NCBI RefSeq assembly: GCF_001070855.1
Contig: NZ_JVLH01000009.1
Span: 1-64,000, forward strand
Origin: Trueperella pyogenes
GTDB lineage: Bacteria; Actinomycetota; Actinomycetes; Actinomycetales; Actinomycetaceae
Length of the DNA: 64,000 nucleotides
Reading direction: 5' to 3'
Every line of letters starts with the position of its first letter. The stretch's first letter is position 1. The translations under genes and the position numbers were made by a program. Below the pieces are notes generated by a model that was not told the origin of the DNA, ran no database searches, and saw nothing but the letters and a program-made list of their open reading frames with translations. Shown piece by piece: positions 44,209 to 56,600 of the stretch.

Positions 44209-46007
44209 CGATTGCCCTTTCTCCCGTTCTGGTTGCGAACCGAGGTGAAATTGCGGTTCGCGTCATTCGTACCCTTCGCGAAATGGGTTTGGATTCCGTC
44301 GCTGTCTACGCTGAGGCCGATCGGGATACCTTGGCCTGCGAGCTCGCAACCTCCGCCTACAGCCTGGGTGGGAAGAGCGCTGCTGAGACCTACCTGAATC
44401 CGGAAGCGATTCTCGAGGCCGCCGCAAAGTCGGGCGCACGAGCAATCCACCCCGGATACGGCTTCCTTTCCGAGAACGCCGATTTCGCCTCGCGCGTCGC
44501 AGAAGCCGGCTTGGTGTGGATTGGTCCTTCCGCCGAGGCCATTGAGGCCTTGGGGGACAAAATTCGAGCACGCGAACTGGCTGATTCGTGCCAGGTCCCA
44601 ACGATCACCGGTCGTTCCTTGGAAGGAAGCAGCGTCGAGGATGCACTTGAGCTGGCACAGTCCATTGGCTACCCAGTCCTGATCAAGCGTGCCGATGGCG
44701 GCGGTGGGCGCGGAATCACTCGCATGAATTCCGACTCAGATATTCGTGATTTCTACACGAACCTGATCGATCCTTCGACATTGACCCTGTGCTTCATGGA
44801 GAAATTTATTTCTCACGGTCGTCACGTCGAAACCCAATGCGCCCGCGATTCTTTCGGAACTTTCGCAGTCGTTTCGACGCGAGATTGCTCGGTCCAGCGT
44901 CGCAACCAGAAGGTTGTTGAAGAAGCTCCTGCTCCTTTCATCTCCGAAGAACTCCACGCAGCACTTGAGGAGTACTCCCGCGCACTCTTTGACGCGGTCC
45001 AGTATGTGGGTGTCGGCACCTGCGAGTTCTTGGTAGAAGATGGCAAGGCTTATTTCCTGGAGGTCAACCCTCGCCTGCAGGTCGAACACACAGTTTCTGA
45101 AGAGGTCACCGGAATCGATCTGGTTCGCGAACAGATCCGAATTGCTCAAGGTCTTCCACTGAGCGAGATCCCCTCTACTCGCGGTCATGCGATCGAAGTG
45201 CGAGTCACCAGTGAGGATCCCGCTCAGGAACTCATGCCCGCAACCGGTCGTTTGAGCGCAATCCAGTGGCCCGGCGGCCCCGGGGTCCGTGTCGATTCCT
45301 TCATCCGTCCCGGTGAAGAAATCGGAACCGACTTCGACTCTCTCATTGCAAAAATCACCGTTCATGCGCCGACGCGCATTCAAGCAATTATTCGCCTCCA
45401 GCGGGCGCTGGATGAATTTCGCGTCGAGGGTCTGCCAACCTCCGCTCCCCTACTCGCTCATATCCTGGCAACTCCCGAATTTCGAAGCGAACAAAGCGAC
45501 AGCTTGGGTGTCTACACCCAGTGGTTGGAACGCGAAGGAGTTCTCGAAGAGGTTGCACGCGAGCTCTCGGCTGCGGGCGGCACACAATCACGTGAGGCCT
45601 CGGAAGAAGGAAACGAAGCGCACGCACTGCGCTCCTTCGTCATTGAAATTGACGGAAAGCGCACAACGCTGAGCCTTCCAGCGGAACTATTGGCCGCAGC
45701 CGGGGGCGAATCGGGGGGCCGCGCACTCCGGCCTCGTCAGCCACTGCGACGCTCACTGCGCCCGCGCACTGGGGCAAACGACGAGGGCCCGAACGTCACC
45801 TCCCCCATCCAAGCAACCGTCATCCGCATCGCCGTCGAAGAAGGCCAAGAGGTCGAAGAGGGCGAACTGGTTGCAGTCATTGAGTCCATGAAGATGGAAA
45901 AGGCCCTAAACGCGGGTTGCTCGGGAACGATCTCGGCGATTCACGTCTGCGCGGGCGACACCGTCAAAGCAGGAGACGTCTTGGTGAGCATTAAGGAGGA
46001 AGCATGA
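44205..46007 (+). CDS. Acyl-CoA carboxylase alpha subunit (biotin carboxylase plus carrier)
   Basis: 600 residues. Biotin carboxylase N-terminal fold (VANRGEIAVRVIRTLREMG), ATP-grasp with the glycine loop ADGGGGRGI (about 165-173), the C-terminal BC domain, then a carrier domain with the biotinylation motif ESMKMEK (Lys about 562). It carboxylates biotin with ATP and bicarbonate. This fused type is normal for actinobacterial acetyl/propionyl-CoA carboxylases. Overlaps both neighbours by 4 bases. Confidence 0.96.
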   Translation: MTIALSPVLVANRGEIAVRVIRTLREMGLDSVAVYAEADRDTLACELATSAYSLGGKSAAETYLNPEAILEAAAKSGARAIHPGYGFLSENADFASRVAEAGLVWIGPSAEAIEALGDKIRARELADSCQVPTITGRSLEGSSVEDALELAQSIGYPVLIKRADGGGGRGITRMNSDSDIRDFYTNLIDPSTLTLCFMEKFISHGRHVETQCARDSFGTFAVVSTRDCSVQRRNQKVVEEAPAPFISEELHAALEEYSRALFDAVQYVGVGTCEFLVEDGKAYFLEVNPRLQVEHTVSEEVTGIDLVREQIRIAQGLPLSEIPSTRGHAIEVRVTSEDPAQELMPATGRLSAIQWPGGPGVRVDSFIRPGEEIGTDFDSLIAKITVHAPTRIQAIIRLQRALDEFRVEGLPTSAPLLAHILATPEFRSEQSDSLGVYTQWLEREGVLEEVARELSAAGGTQSREASEEGNEAHALRSFVIEIDGKRTTLSLPAELLAAAGGESGGRALRPRQPLRRSLRPRTGANDEGPNVTSPIQATVIRIAVEEGQEVEEGELVAVIESMKMEKALNAGCSGTISAIHVCAGDTVKAGDVLVSIKEEA

Positions 46008-47593
46008 CCCCATCGAGCGCCAAGCGAATCGACGAGGCCGAAGAGCACGAAGCCATCAGCCGCCGAAACTTCTACGATCGCACGCACAGCATCTTGGAAG
46101 CGGCAGAAGAAAAAGCACGTCAGGCGCAGCATGCTCGCGGACGTCAAACCGCCCGCGAGCGCTTGGACTACCTGCTTGACGAAGGCTCCTTCAGCGAGCT
46201 CAACCGCTACGCCGGCGGCGACATCGAAGCCGGCGAGCTCGGTTCTGCCGTCATCACGGGTATCGGCACGCTGGATGGTCGCCCAGTCGCCGTTTATGCA
46301 CAGGACTTCTCTATCCGCGGCGGCACACTGGGCAAGGTGGAAGGCGATAAGATCCTTCTCCTCATGGATCGCGCCCTCTCCATGCGAATTCCAATCATTG
46401 CGCTTTTGGATTCGGGCGGCGCTCGCATCCAAGAAGGCGTCACCGCGCTTGCACAATACGGTCGAATTTTCCGAAAGACCACCGAAGCCTCGGGAGTCGT
46501 CCCTCAGATTTCGGTCATCTTGGGTCCCTGCGCGGGTGGTGCGGTCTACGGGCCGGCGCTCACCGACTTCATCATCATGACGAAGAACTCCTCGTACATG
46601 TTTGTTACCGGTCCCTCTGTTGTGAAGGCTGCGACCGGCGAGGAAATCTCCTCTGAAGACCTGGGTGGTGGCGACCTGCATAACTCGGTGTCGGGCGTTG
46701 CGCACTTCCTTGCCGAAGATGAGAATGAGGCCCTGGATTACGCACGTACTCTGCTGTCCTACCTGCCGCAGAACTGCGATAAGAGGCCTCCGCGCTACCT
46801 CTTCGAAAACGATGGCACCGAAGAACGCGCACACGAGGTCGCATCCCTGGTTCCGGAATCCCCCAAGCAGGACTACGACATGGTCGAGGTCATTGAAGCG
46901 CTTGTCGATCACGGGGAATTCCTAGAGGTTCAGCCCCTGTTCTCTCCTTCCATCGTTGTTGGCTTCGCCTGCTTTGAAGGACGGCCGGTTGGAATTGTTG
47001 CCAACCAGCCCAGCATCGATGCAGGAACTCTGGATGTGAACGCCTCTGAAAAGGCCGCACGTTTTGTTCAATTCCTTGATGCCTTCGGGATCCCGATTAT
47101 CACCCTTGTTGACGTCCCTGGATATCGTCCCGGTTCTGAACAGGAACGAGCGGGAATCATTCGCCGTGGCGCCAAATTGATCACCGCCTATGCGACCGCA
47201 ACCGTCCCCATGATCACCGTTATTTTGCGCAAGGCATTTGGCGGCGCCTACATCGTCATGGGCTCGAAGTCGCTGGGCGCAGATGTGAACTTCTCATGGC
47301 CGGCTTCTCAAATTGCCGTGATGGGCTCTGAAGGGGCGGTGGACATCGTCTTCCGTCGCCAGCTTGCCGCGGCCGGGAAGGAAGGGCGCGATATTGCCCA
47401 GCAGCGAGCGCACTACCAGGAAATGTATGAGCGCCAGGCGATGAACCCGAATCTTTCTCTGAAAAACGGAGAGCTCGATGCTCTGATCGAGCCTTCAACA
47501 ACCCGCCAGAACATTTGCCAAGCCCTATCGGTCCTCCATCTGAAGGACCGCACCGTAACGACCCCACGCGTCCACGATAACGCCCCTATGTGA
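46004..47593 (+). CDS. Acyl-CoA carboxylase beta subunit (carboxyltransferase)
   Basis: 529 residues with both crotonase-like halves of the carboxyltransferase: GGARIQEGVTALAQYG and GPCAGGAVYGPALTD in the first, DVPGYRPGSEQERAGIIRRG and AFGGAYIVMGSKS in the second. It moves the carboxyl group from biotin to acetyl- or propionyl-CoA to give malonyl-CoA for the synthase gene that follows after 19 nt. Confidence 0.96.
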   Translation: MTPSSAKRIDEAEEHEAISRRNFYDRTHSILEAAEEKARQAQHARGRQTARERLDYLLDEGSFSELNRYAGGDIEAGELGSAVITGIGTLDGRPVAVYAQDFSIRGGTLGKVEGDKILLLMDRALSMRIPIIALLDSGGARIQEGVTALAQYGRIFRKTTEASGVVPQISVILGPCAGGAVYGPALTDFIIMTKNSSYMFVTGPSVVKAATGEEISSEDLGGGDLHNSVSGVAHFLAEDENEALDYARTLLSYLPQNCDKRPPRYLFENDGTEERAHEVASLVPESPKQDYDMVEVIEALVDHGEFLEVQPLFSPSIVVGFACFEGRPVGIVANQPSIDAGTLDVNASEKAARFVQFLDAFGIPIITLVDVPGYRPGSEQERAGIIRRGAKLITAYATATVPMITVILRKAFGGAYIVMGSKSLGADVNFSWPASQIAVMGSEGAVDIVFRRQLAAAGKEGRDIAQQRAHYQEMYERQAMNPNLSLKNGELDALIEPSTTRQNICQALSVLHLKDRTVTTPRVHDNAPM

Positions 47594-47612
47594 TGAGGAA
47601 AGTAGATTAATC

Positions 47613-50600
47613 ATGACCGCATTTTTTGCCGAAATCCCCACTCCCTACGCACTCACCTTTGCGGGACAGGGGTCCGCGTGGCGCCCTGCTCTTTCGACCT
47701 CTCTGTCTTTCCCCCCTCACGCCGCGCTGCTGCGCAAGCACTACCAGGCGATGCGTGAGCTTCTTGCTCCCGTTGCCGGTGAGCTTCTCACCAGCGCCCC
47801 CGGTTCATTGGAACGCCTGAACGCTCTTCTGGACGGCAACACTCAGGACCTTCCTCTGGACCGTTCTGCCTCCGTCTCTGTCCCCGGTATTACCTTGGCT
47901 CAGCTGGCTGCTCTGGCAGATCTTGATGCAACCCAGTTGGATGTCCACACGACTTCTCCCCTGCTGCTCGGTCATTCCCAGGGCATCTTGGGCGCCGAGG
48001 TTGCCCGCGCGTGGATCACCCGCGATGACCAGCGCCTCACTCACGTCCTGGCCCTCGCAGTGCTCATCGGCGCCGCTGCACAATCAGTCAGCATCCGTTT
48101 GGGCGCGACAAACTTGGGCGAAGCAACCCCGATGCTTTCCGTTCGCGGTCTGCCGGCCTCGATGATTACCGAGGCCGTTGAGGGTTCTCCCGTTTCTCTG
48201 GCCGTTGTCAACGGCCCGCGTTCCGTTGTTCTTTCCGGTCGCCCGGGCGATCTTGAAGCCTGCCGCCGTCAGCTTGAGGCTCAGGTTGTAGCCGCGAACC
48301 GCGCGCTGGAAGAGCACCTGACCGGTGGTACTCCTCTTGAGGCAATCGTCGAGTTCCTGCCTGTTTCTGCCCCCTTCCATTCGCCTCTGTTGGAGGAAGC
48401 AGTCGCGCAGGTGGTTTCGTGGGCACGGAGCTTGGCGGCAGCCGGTCACGGAATTGATGACGCCGAGGCCGAGCGCGTTGCCCGCGCAATCCTCGTTGAG
48501 CGCGATGACTGGTCGGCAGCGATTTCCGCAGCCCTCGGCCAAGGCGTGAAGACCTTCGTTGATCTTGGGCCGTCGAATATGCTCACTCGCCTGACCCAGG
48601 ACCTCCTGGATGGAACCGGCGCACAGATCGTGGATGCCTCGACTGCATCGCGCCGCACCGAACTGGATGAAGAAGGCTCGTCAATCGAAGCGCCCGCAGA
48701 CTGGTCACAGTTTGCTCCCAAGGTTGTTGCACTTCCCGACGGACGTCGCGTGGTTTCCACTGCATTCACCCGCTTGACGGGACGCTCTCCCATCATCCTT
48801 CCGGGTATGACTCCCACGACCGTCGGGCCTCGTATTGTTGCCGCGGCCGCAAATGCTGGTCACTGGGCGGAAATGGCCGGTGGCGGCCAGTACTCCGAAG
48901 AGGTCTTCACCGAGCACCGTCTTGAGCTTCAAAAGCTCCTTGAACCCGGCCGTACCGCGGGGTTCAACACGATGTTCTTTGATCGTTTCATGTGGAACCT
49001 GCAATTTGGCGTCAACCGCATTGTTCCCAAGGCCCGCCGCGCAGGTGCTCCCATCGACGCGGTAACCATCGCCGCCGGTATCCCCGAATTGGACGAGGCC
49101 CGCGAGTTGATCGCGCAGCTGCGCGCCGATGGCTTCGAATACCTGTGCCTGAAGCCCGGAACCGTCGAGCAGATCGAACAGGTCGTTCGTATCGCACAGG
49201 CGAACCCGGATCAGACCCTGATTATTCAGGTGGAAGACGGCCACTCTGGCGGCCACCACTCGTGGGAAAACCTCGACGATCTGCTTCTGGCTACCTACGC
49301 GCAAATCCGTCGCACTCCCAACCTCGTTCTTGCTGTTGGTGGCGGTATTGGTTCGGCTGCGGACGCTGCTCGCTACATCACCGGACAGTGGTCCGTGGAT
49401 CTGGGTTCGGCACCGATGCCCGTCGATGCTGTTCTGGTGGGTACGGCCTCGATGGCAACCCTGGAAGCCGAAACTTCTCCTCAGGTGAAGCAACTGCTCA
49501 AGGACACCCCCGGTGTTGGCGGTGATGGCTGGGTCGGTACCGGCCAGGTCCGCGGTGGTATGACCTCCGGTTTGTCCCACCTGAACGCGGACATGCATGA
49601 GATTGAGAACTCCTCTGCTCGCGCTTCCCGCCTGATTCACGAGGTCGGTTCCGACCAGGAGTCCATCGACGCACACCGCGATGAACTCATCGAGGCCATG
49701 AACAAGACGGCAAAGCCGTACTTCGGTGAGCTCTCTGAGATGACCTACGCCGATTGGGCGCGCCGCGTCATTGACCTGTCCTACCCCTGGGCCGATTGGA
49801 CGTGGACGGATCGCGCTCTGGATCTCTTCCACCGTATTGAGTCCCGCCTGAACCCGGCCGACCACGGCGATATCCCCACGCTTTTTGAAAGCCGCGATGA
49901 TCTTGAAGACGGCCAGGCAGCTTTGGCCCGCCTGCTCGAGGCCTACCCTCAGGCCGAGACCACCCGCGTGATTCCCGCCGATGTCGCATGGTTCCCGGTC
50001 CTGTGCCGCAAGCACCACAAGCCCATGCCTTTCGTTCCCGTTCTGGACGGCGATCTTGCTCGCTGGTGGGGAACCGACACGCTGTGGCAGTCCCAAGACG
50101 CGCGTTTTGATGCAGACGCAGTCCGCATCATCCCCGGTCCCCGTTCGGTCGCCGGAATTGATCGCGTTGATGAGCCCATCGGTGAGATGTTTGCCCGTTT
50201 CGAGCAGGCAGTCGTCGATGCTGTCTCCACAGACGACGCGCGCGTTCCCCAGGTCTGGTCTCGTTTCCACGATCTGGCTGACGCGGCCTCGTTCCTGCGG
50301 GAAATCTCCCACATCCAGTGGGCGGGCAACCTGGTCGACAACCCGGCCTACACCTCGGTTGAGGCCACGGAAATCCTTCACGATGAGGGCGGCTACTCGA
50401 TTCGCATCCACTGCGATTCGATGTGGGATGAGACCCCGAATAGCTCTCACCACTCAGTTGAGTACATCGACATCCCCGTTCTTCTCTCCAGCGCATGCAT
50501 GACCGGCGCTTACCCGGTTGTTGACATGTCGCGACTGTCCATGACCGCTTACGATCTGCTTGCCGGCGCCGCTGGTGTGGGCACGACAACCGTGAATGGC

Positions 50601-53600
50601 GACCACATCGAGAAGATGCCCGCTGTCATCCCCGGCGAAGGTTTTGGCACGGTTCGCGACTCCTTCACTTTCACCGAGAACCTGGGCTACGCTCACGGAG
50701 CAGTGACCGGTGGTGCGCTGTCAACACAGCTCGCCTCGGGAGTGCCCGATGCGTTGGTCGGCCCCTGCTGGCCCGCGATTTACGCCGCACTGGGCTCGGC
50801 AATGTACCAGGGAGTGCCTGTCATTGAAGGTCTGGTCAACGCCGTTCACCTCGATCACTCGATCTTCTTCGATGCCCCGCTTCCCGCTTTTGGAACCCGC
50901 GTCGAGGTCGTGGGACGCTGCGCCGAGCTTGCTGAGTCTTCGGCCGGTCGCGTGGTGCGCGTCGAACTTGAGTTGAGTGCTGAAGGTACCGTTTTTGCCC
51001 GCTTGGTTGAGCGTTTCGCTATCCGAGGCCGCATTGCTTCGACCCAGCCGCCCGCTCCGGCACCCGAGGTCGCAGATTCCTACACGGATACACCGCGTTC
51101 CTTCCTGCGTCACGTACGCGTTCAGGCTCCCGAAAACATGACGGCCTTCGCCATTGTTTCCGGAGACTTCAACCCCATTCACACCTCCTACGCTGCTGCA
51201 CGCCTTTCCGGCCTTTCAGCTCCGCTGGTTCACGGAATGTGGTTGTCCGCGACCGTTCAGCATCTGCTGTGCGCTCACTCAACTCAGCCGGTTGACAGCC
51301 CTGATCGACTGGGGGTCATTCGTTCCGTTGACATGCCCGAGGTCGAGATTGAAGCATGGTCCTACCGCATGTTCGGCATGGTTCAGCTCTCGGACATCGT
51401 CGATATCACCATTGAGCGCGTGGGTCGTATCGGTGGCGAATTGGTCCTTGAAGCTACATGCCGCATTGGCGATGAGGTCGTCTCCATCGCGCGTGCACTC
51501 ACTCGCGCACCCCGCACCGCTTATGTCTACCCCGGTCAGGGTATCCAGCGAAAGATGATGGGCTTGGAGCACATGAGCTCAACCGCTCGCGAGGTGTGGG
51601 CACAAGCCGATGCTCATACTCGCAAGGCACTGGGCTTCTCCATCGAGGCCATTGTTCGCACAAACCCGACCGAACTTCGCGTCGGTAACGAGGTCTTCCG
51701 CCACCCCAAGGGCGTCCTCAACCTCACGCAATTCACCCAGGTCGCTCTGGCCACTTTGGCCTACGCCCAGACCGAGGAACTCCGCACGGAAAACGCCCTT
51801 GTAGATCACTCCTTCTACGCGGGACACTCTTTGGGCGAATACACCGCCCTCTCCGCCTACGCACGGATCTTCCCCCTCGAGCAGGTTCTGGAAATCGTGT
51901 TCCAGCGCGGTTCAGCCATGCACCACTTGGTCGAACGCGACGCACAGGGTCGATCGAACTACGCAATGGGAGCTCTTCGCCCCAACCAATTCGGTATGGG
52001 CGACGCAGAGGTCCGCGACTACGTGGCCTCGATCGCTGAAAAGTCCGGCGAATTCTTGGAGATTGTCAACTACAACCTGGCTGGTTCTCAGTACTCGGTT
52101 GCTGGAACAGTCGCCGGCCTGAAGGCCTTGGAAGAGGACACCGCACAGCGTGCCCGCGAACACGGTGGTCGCCGAGCGCTCATCATGATCCCCGGAATCG
52201 ATGTTCCCTTCCACTCCTCACGCCTGCGCGCTGGTGTCCCGGCCTTCCGCGACAAGCTCGATTCTCTGCTTCCCCAGGACATTAACCTTGAGGTTCTCGA
52301 AGGACGCTACATCCCGAACTTGGTTGCTCGTCCCTTCGAGCTCACTCAAGATTTTGCTGAGTCGATCCTTGACGTTGTCCCGTCTGAGGCAACTCAAAAG
52401 ATCGTCGACAATTGGGATGAATCGATTGCTCATCCGCAGGCCACCGCACGTACCCTGCTCATCGAGCTTCTCTCGTGGCAGTTTGCTTCGCCGGTTCGAT
52501 GGATTGAGACTCAGGATCTGCTCTTCAGCGCTCCCCCGCAGGGCTTGGGCGTTGAGCGCGTGATTGAGATCGGTTTGGCATCCTCGCCGACCCTGGCAAA
52601 CATGGCTTCGCGGACGCTTTCACAGCCTAAGTTCGCGCAGACAAATATCGATGTGCTGAACGTCGAGCGTGACGCCGCACGCACCCGTAACGAGGACGCG
52701 GTCGCTCAGCCCGAACGTGCACAATCCGACGCGTCGGCACCCAGCGACGAGGCCACTCCCGCTGCACCCGAAAGCAACGCCTCGGCAGTGGAAGCCCCCT
52801 CGGCAAGCGCTCCTGCGGCCGAAGCACCTTCTGCCACCCCGGCGCCAGCCCCCGCGGCTGCGGCAAGCGGAACCATGCCGGAACTCCCGCTCTCGGCCTC
52901 GGATGCTATCCGCGTTCTTCTCGCCTTCTCGAACAAGCTCCTCCCCGAGCAGATCGATGCCTCTGACACGGTCGAAACCCTGACAAATGGCGTGTCGTCA
53001 AAGCGCAACCAGCTGCTCATGGACATGGCCGCTGAGCTCTCGCTCTCGACCATCGAAGGCGCGGCCGAAGCATCGATGGGCGATCTCTTCGCGACCATCG
53101 ACACTCTGGTTCCCAGCTACACGCCTTTTGGTCCGGTCCTCAGCGACGCAATCAACTCCAAGTTGCGCAAGATCTTCGGTTCGGCCGGTCTTCCCGCAAG
53201 CTTCACAACCGGTTACGTCAAGGACAATTGGGGCCTGAGCGAACAGTGGGCCGCACGCGTGAATGCAGAAATCCTGCTGGGCACCCGTGAAGGCGACTCG
53301 ATTCGTGGCGGTAGCCTCTCGACTCTGCCCGGCTCGGTTTCCTCCGCGAAGGATGCCTCGGCGCTCATCGATCAGGCTCTGTCTTTGATCGCAGCACGCG
53401 AGGGCTTGACTCTCTCGCGTCCAAGCTCCGGTGGTGGCGCCGGCGGCGAGGTCGTTGATTCTGCGGCTTTGCGCGACCTGGAAGATCGCATTTTGGGTGA
53501 GCGCGGCATCTTGGCCAACCAAGCACGCGACATTCTCAAGGTTTTGGGTATCTCTACTGCCCCCGCTGCAGTAGAGAGCGAAGATTCCTCCGCTCTGATC

Positions 53601-56600
53601 GCGGCTGTCGAGGCCGAACTTGGGGCAAATTGGGAAGCCTCCGTGCGCCCCGCCTTTGATGAAGGCCGTGCGGTCCTCCTTGACGATCGCTGGGCAACTG
53701 CTCGCGAAGACCTCGCCCGCATCTTTGCAGGTGCGACTTCCGCTGAAAGCCTTGCGCCTGAACGCCTACGCGGCGCGGGACAATCACTGAGCGAACTGGC
53801 AAAGTGGTACAGCGCCAACACCTCGGATGCAGGTCTCAAGGACTACTTCGCCCGCGTCGCCCAGGCTGCTCTTGAGGCACCTGAAGGCCGCTTCGCCGGA
53901 GATGTCGCTCTTGTGACCGGCGCTGCTCCCCACTCGATCGCGGCTGCAGTCGTAGGCGAGCTTCTTGCCGGTGGCGCAACCGTCATCATGACCTCCTCGC
54001 GAGTCAACGATGCACGACTGGCATTCGCCAAGGAGCTGTACCGCACACACGCCGCAATCGACGCAACCCTGTGGATCGTCCCCGCAAACATGGCATCCTT
54101 CCGCGATGTTGACGCACTGATCTCCTGGGTTGGTAGCGAACAGACCGAGACCCACGGAGCAACGACCGAAGTCGTCAAGCCCGCGCTTCTTCCCGATCTT
54201 TTCGTTCCCTTCGCAGCGCCTCGCGTTTCTGGGACCGTTGGTTCGGATCCTCAGGGTGCTCTTGCTCAAGAACGCCTGCTTCTGTGGAGCGTCGAACGCG
54301 CAATCCACCTGCTGTCCGGCTTGGGTGCAGACACGGCTCCCAACCACCGCACGCACATCTTGCTTCCCGGTTCGCCGAACCGCGGAATCTTCGGCGGTGA
54401 CGGTGCATACGGCGAAGCAAAGGCAGCCTTCGACGCGATTGCGACCAAGTGGGAGCACGAGTCCGGTTGGCCGACACGCACGAGCATCGCTCACCCGCTG
54501 ATCGGTTGGGTTCAGGGAACCTCCCTCATGGGTGGGAACGACATCCTAGTTCCCGCGGCTGAGGCGGCAGGCGTACACGTCTACACGACCGAAGAAATCG
54601 CCGGCGAACTCGCCCACCTCCTCACCCCTGAGGTCCGCGAGCAGGCTGCGCAGGCTCCTGTTCACGCTGACCTGACCGGCGGCTTGGCCGAGGCGGGACT
54701 TGACCTTCCCGCGCTGGCTCGCCAAGCACGCGAGCAGGCGACGGCCTCGGCACAGGAAGCTCAGGCGGAGAAGCAAGCAACCCTGCGGGCATTGCCCAAC
54801 CCGGTTGTTCCTTCGCTGGCTGCACCAATCGCGTGGGCAACTCCTCGCGCGCAACTGCGCGATCAGATCGTCATTGTCGGCACCGGTGAAATTGGCACCT
54901 GGGGTTCGGGACGTACCCGCGAAGAGGCCGAATTCGGTCAGGACTTTGATCTGACCGCTGCCGGCGTCCTCGAGATGGCCTGGATGATGAAGCTCATCAA
55001 CTGGTCTGATAGCCCGCAGCCCGGCTGGTACGACGCTTCTGGAGCACCGGTTGACGAGGCCGAAATCTACGATCGTTTCCGCGATGAAGTTGTTGCCCGA
55101 TCGGGTATCCGTCGCTTCAACGACGATTCAAACATGATCGATTGCGGTTCGAATGACGTTCGCACGGTCTTCTTGACCAGCGAGCAGACCTTCACCGTGG
55201 ACACCAAGGCTGAAGCCGAAGACTACGTCTTGGCAGATCCTTCGCACACGACGATCTGGGAAGAAAACGGTACGTGGCATGTCACCAAGTCCGCTGGTTC
55301 CCCCGTCCAAGTCCCCGCACGTGCAACTCTGACTCGTACGGTCGGCGGCCAGATCCCTGAAGACTTCGATCCGGCTCAGTGGGGAATTCCCGCTTCCATG
55401 GTCGAGGCCCTGGACCGCATCGCTGTGTGGAACTTGGTCACCGCAGTGGATGCCTTCATCACTTCGGGCTTCTCCCCCGCTGAGCTCCTGCAGGCCGTCC
55501 ACCCCGCGGACGTGTCCTCGACACAGGGCACGGGTATCGGTGGCATGGAGTCCCTGCGCCACGTCTTCCTCTCGCGCTTCCTAGGTGAAGATCGCCCGCA
55601 GGACATCCTTCAAGAGGCCCTGCCCAATGTTGTGGCCGCACACACCATGCAGTCCTTCATTGGCGGCTACGGCCAGATGATCCACTCGGTGGGTGCCTGC
55701 GCAACTGCCGCGGTTTCCATCGAGGAAGCTGTCGATAAGATTCGTCTGGGCAAGTCTGACTTCGTTGTCGCCGGCGGTATCGACGATATTTCAGTCGAAT
55801 CGCTCACCGGTTTCGGCAACATGAACGCGACCGCCGAGTCCGCCGCGCTTGAAGCACGTGGAATTACCCCGCGTCACTTCTCTCGCGCCGGAGACCGTCG
55901 TCGTGCAGGCTTCCTCGAGGCCGCTGGTGGCGGCACCCTGCTGGTCACCCGCGGCGATATCGCAGCGGATCTGGGCCTGCCGGTCCAAGCGGTTATCGCC
56001 TTCGCACGTTCCTTCGCAGACGGTGCGCACACCTCGATCCCTGCCCCCGGCCTCGGCGCCCTGGCGGCAGCACGCGGTGGTCGCAATTCCGCGCTGGCCC
56101 GCGCCCTTGAGGACCTCGGTCTGAGTGCGGACGATATCGCGGTTGTCTCCAAGCACGACACCTCAACTCGCGCGAATGACCCGAACGAGGCCGAGCTTCA
56201 CTCGCGCCTATCGGCGGCACTCGGACGTTCAGCGGGTAACCCGCTGTATGTCGTGTCGCAGAAGACCCTGACCGGTCACGCAAAGGGTGGCGCTGCGCTC
56301 TTCCAGGCGGCAGGTTTGATCGATATCTTCCGTCGCCAGGAACTGCCCGCAAACCGCGCGCTGGATTGCTTGGATCCGGAAATGGCTCAGTGGATGCCGC
56401 TTCTGTGGCTGCGTCAGCCGCTGGACATGTCCGCTTCCCCCATCCGCGCCGGTGTCCTGACCTCGCTGGGCTTTGGCCACATCGCCGCGATGGTCGTCCT
56501 TGTTCACCCCGCTGCCTTTGAGGCTGCGTTGCGTGCCGAGCGCGGCGAGGCCGCTCTGGCTCAGTGGCGTGAACGCGCCCAGAAGCGCTTGGAAGAGGGA

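Noticed and set aside
48705-50453. 582-residue minus-strand frame inside the fatty acid synthase gene
   Set aside because: It lies wholly within the enoyl reductase and following region of fas, which has clear motifs.
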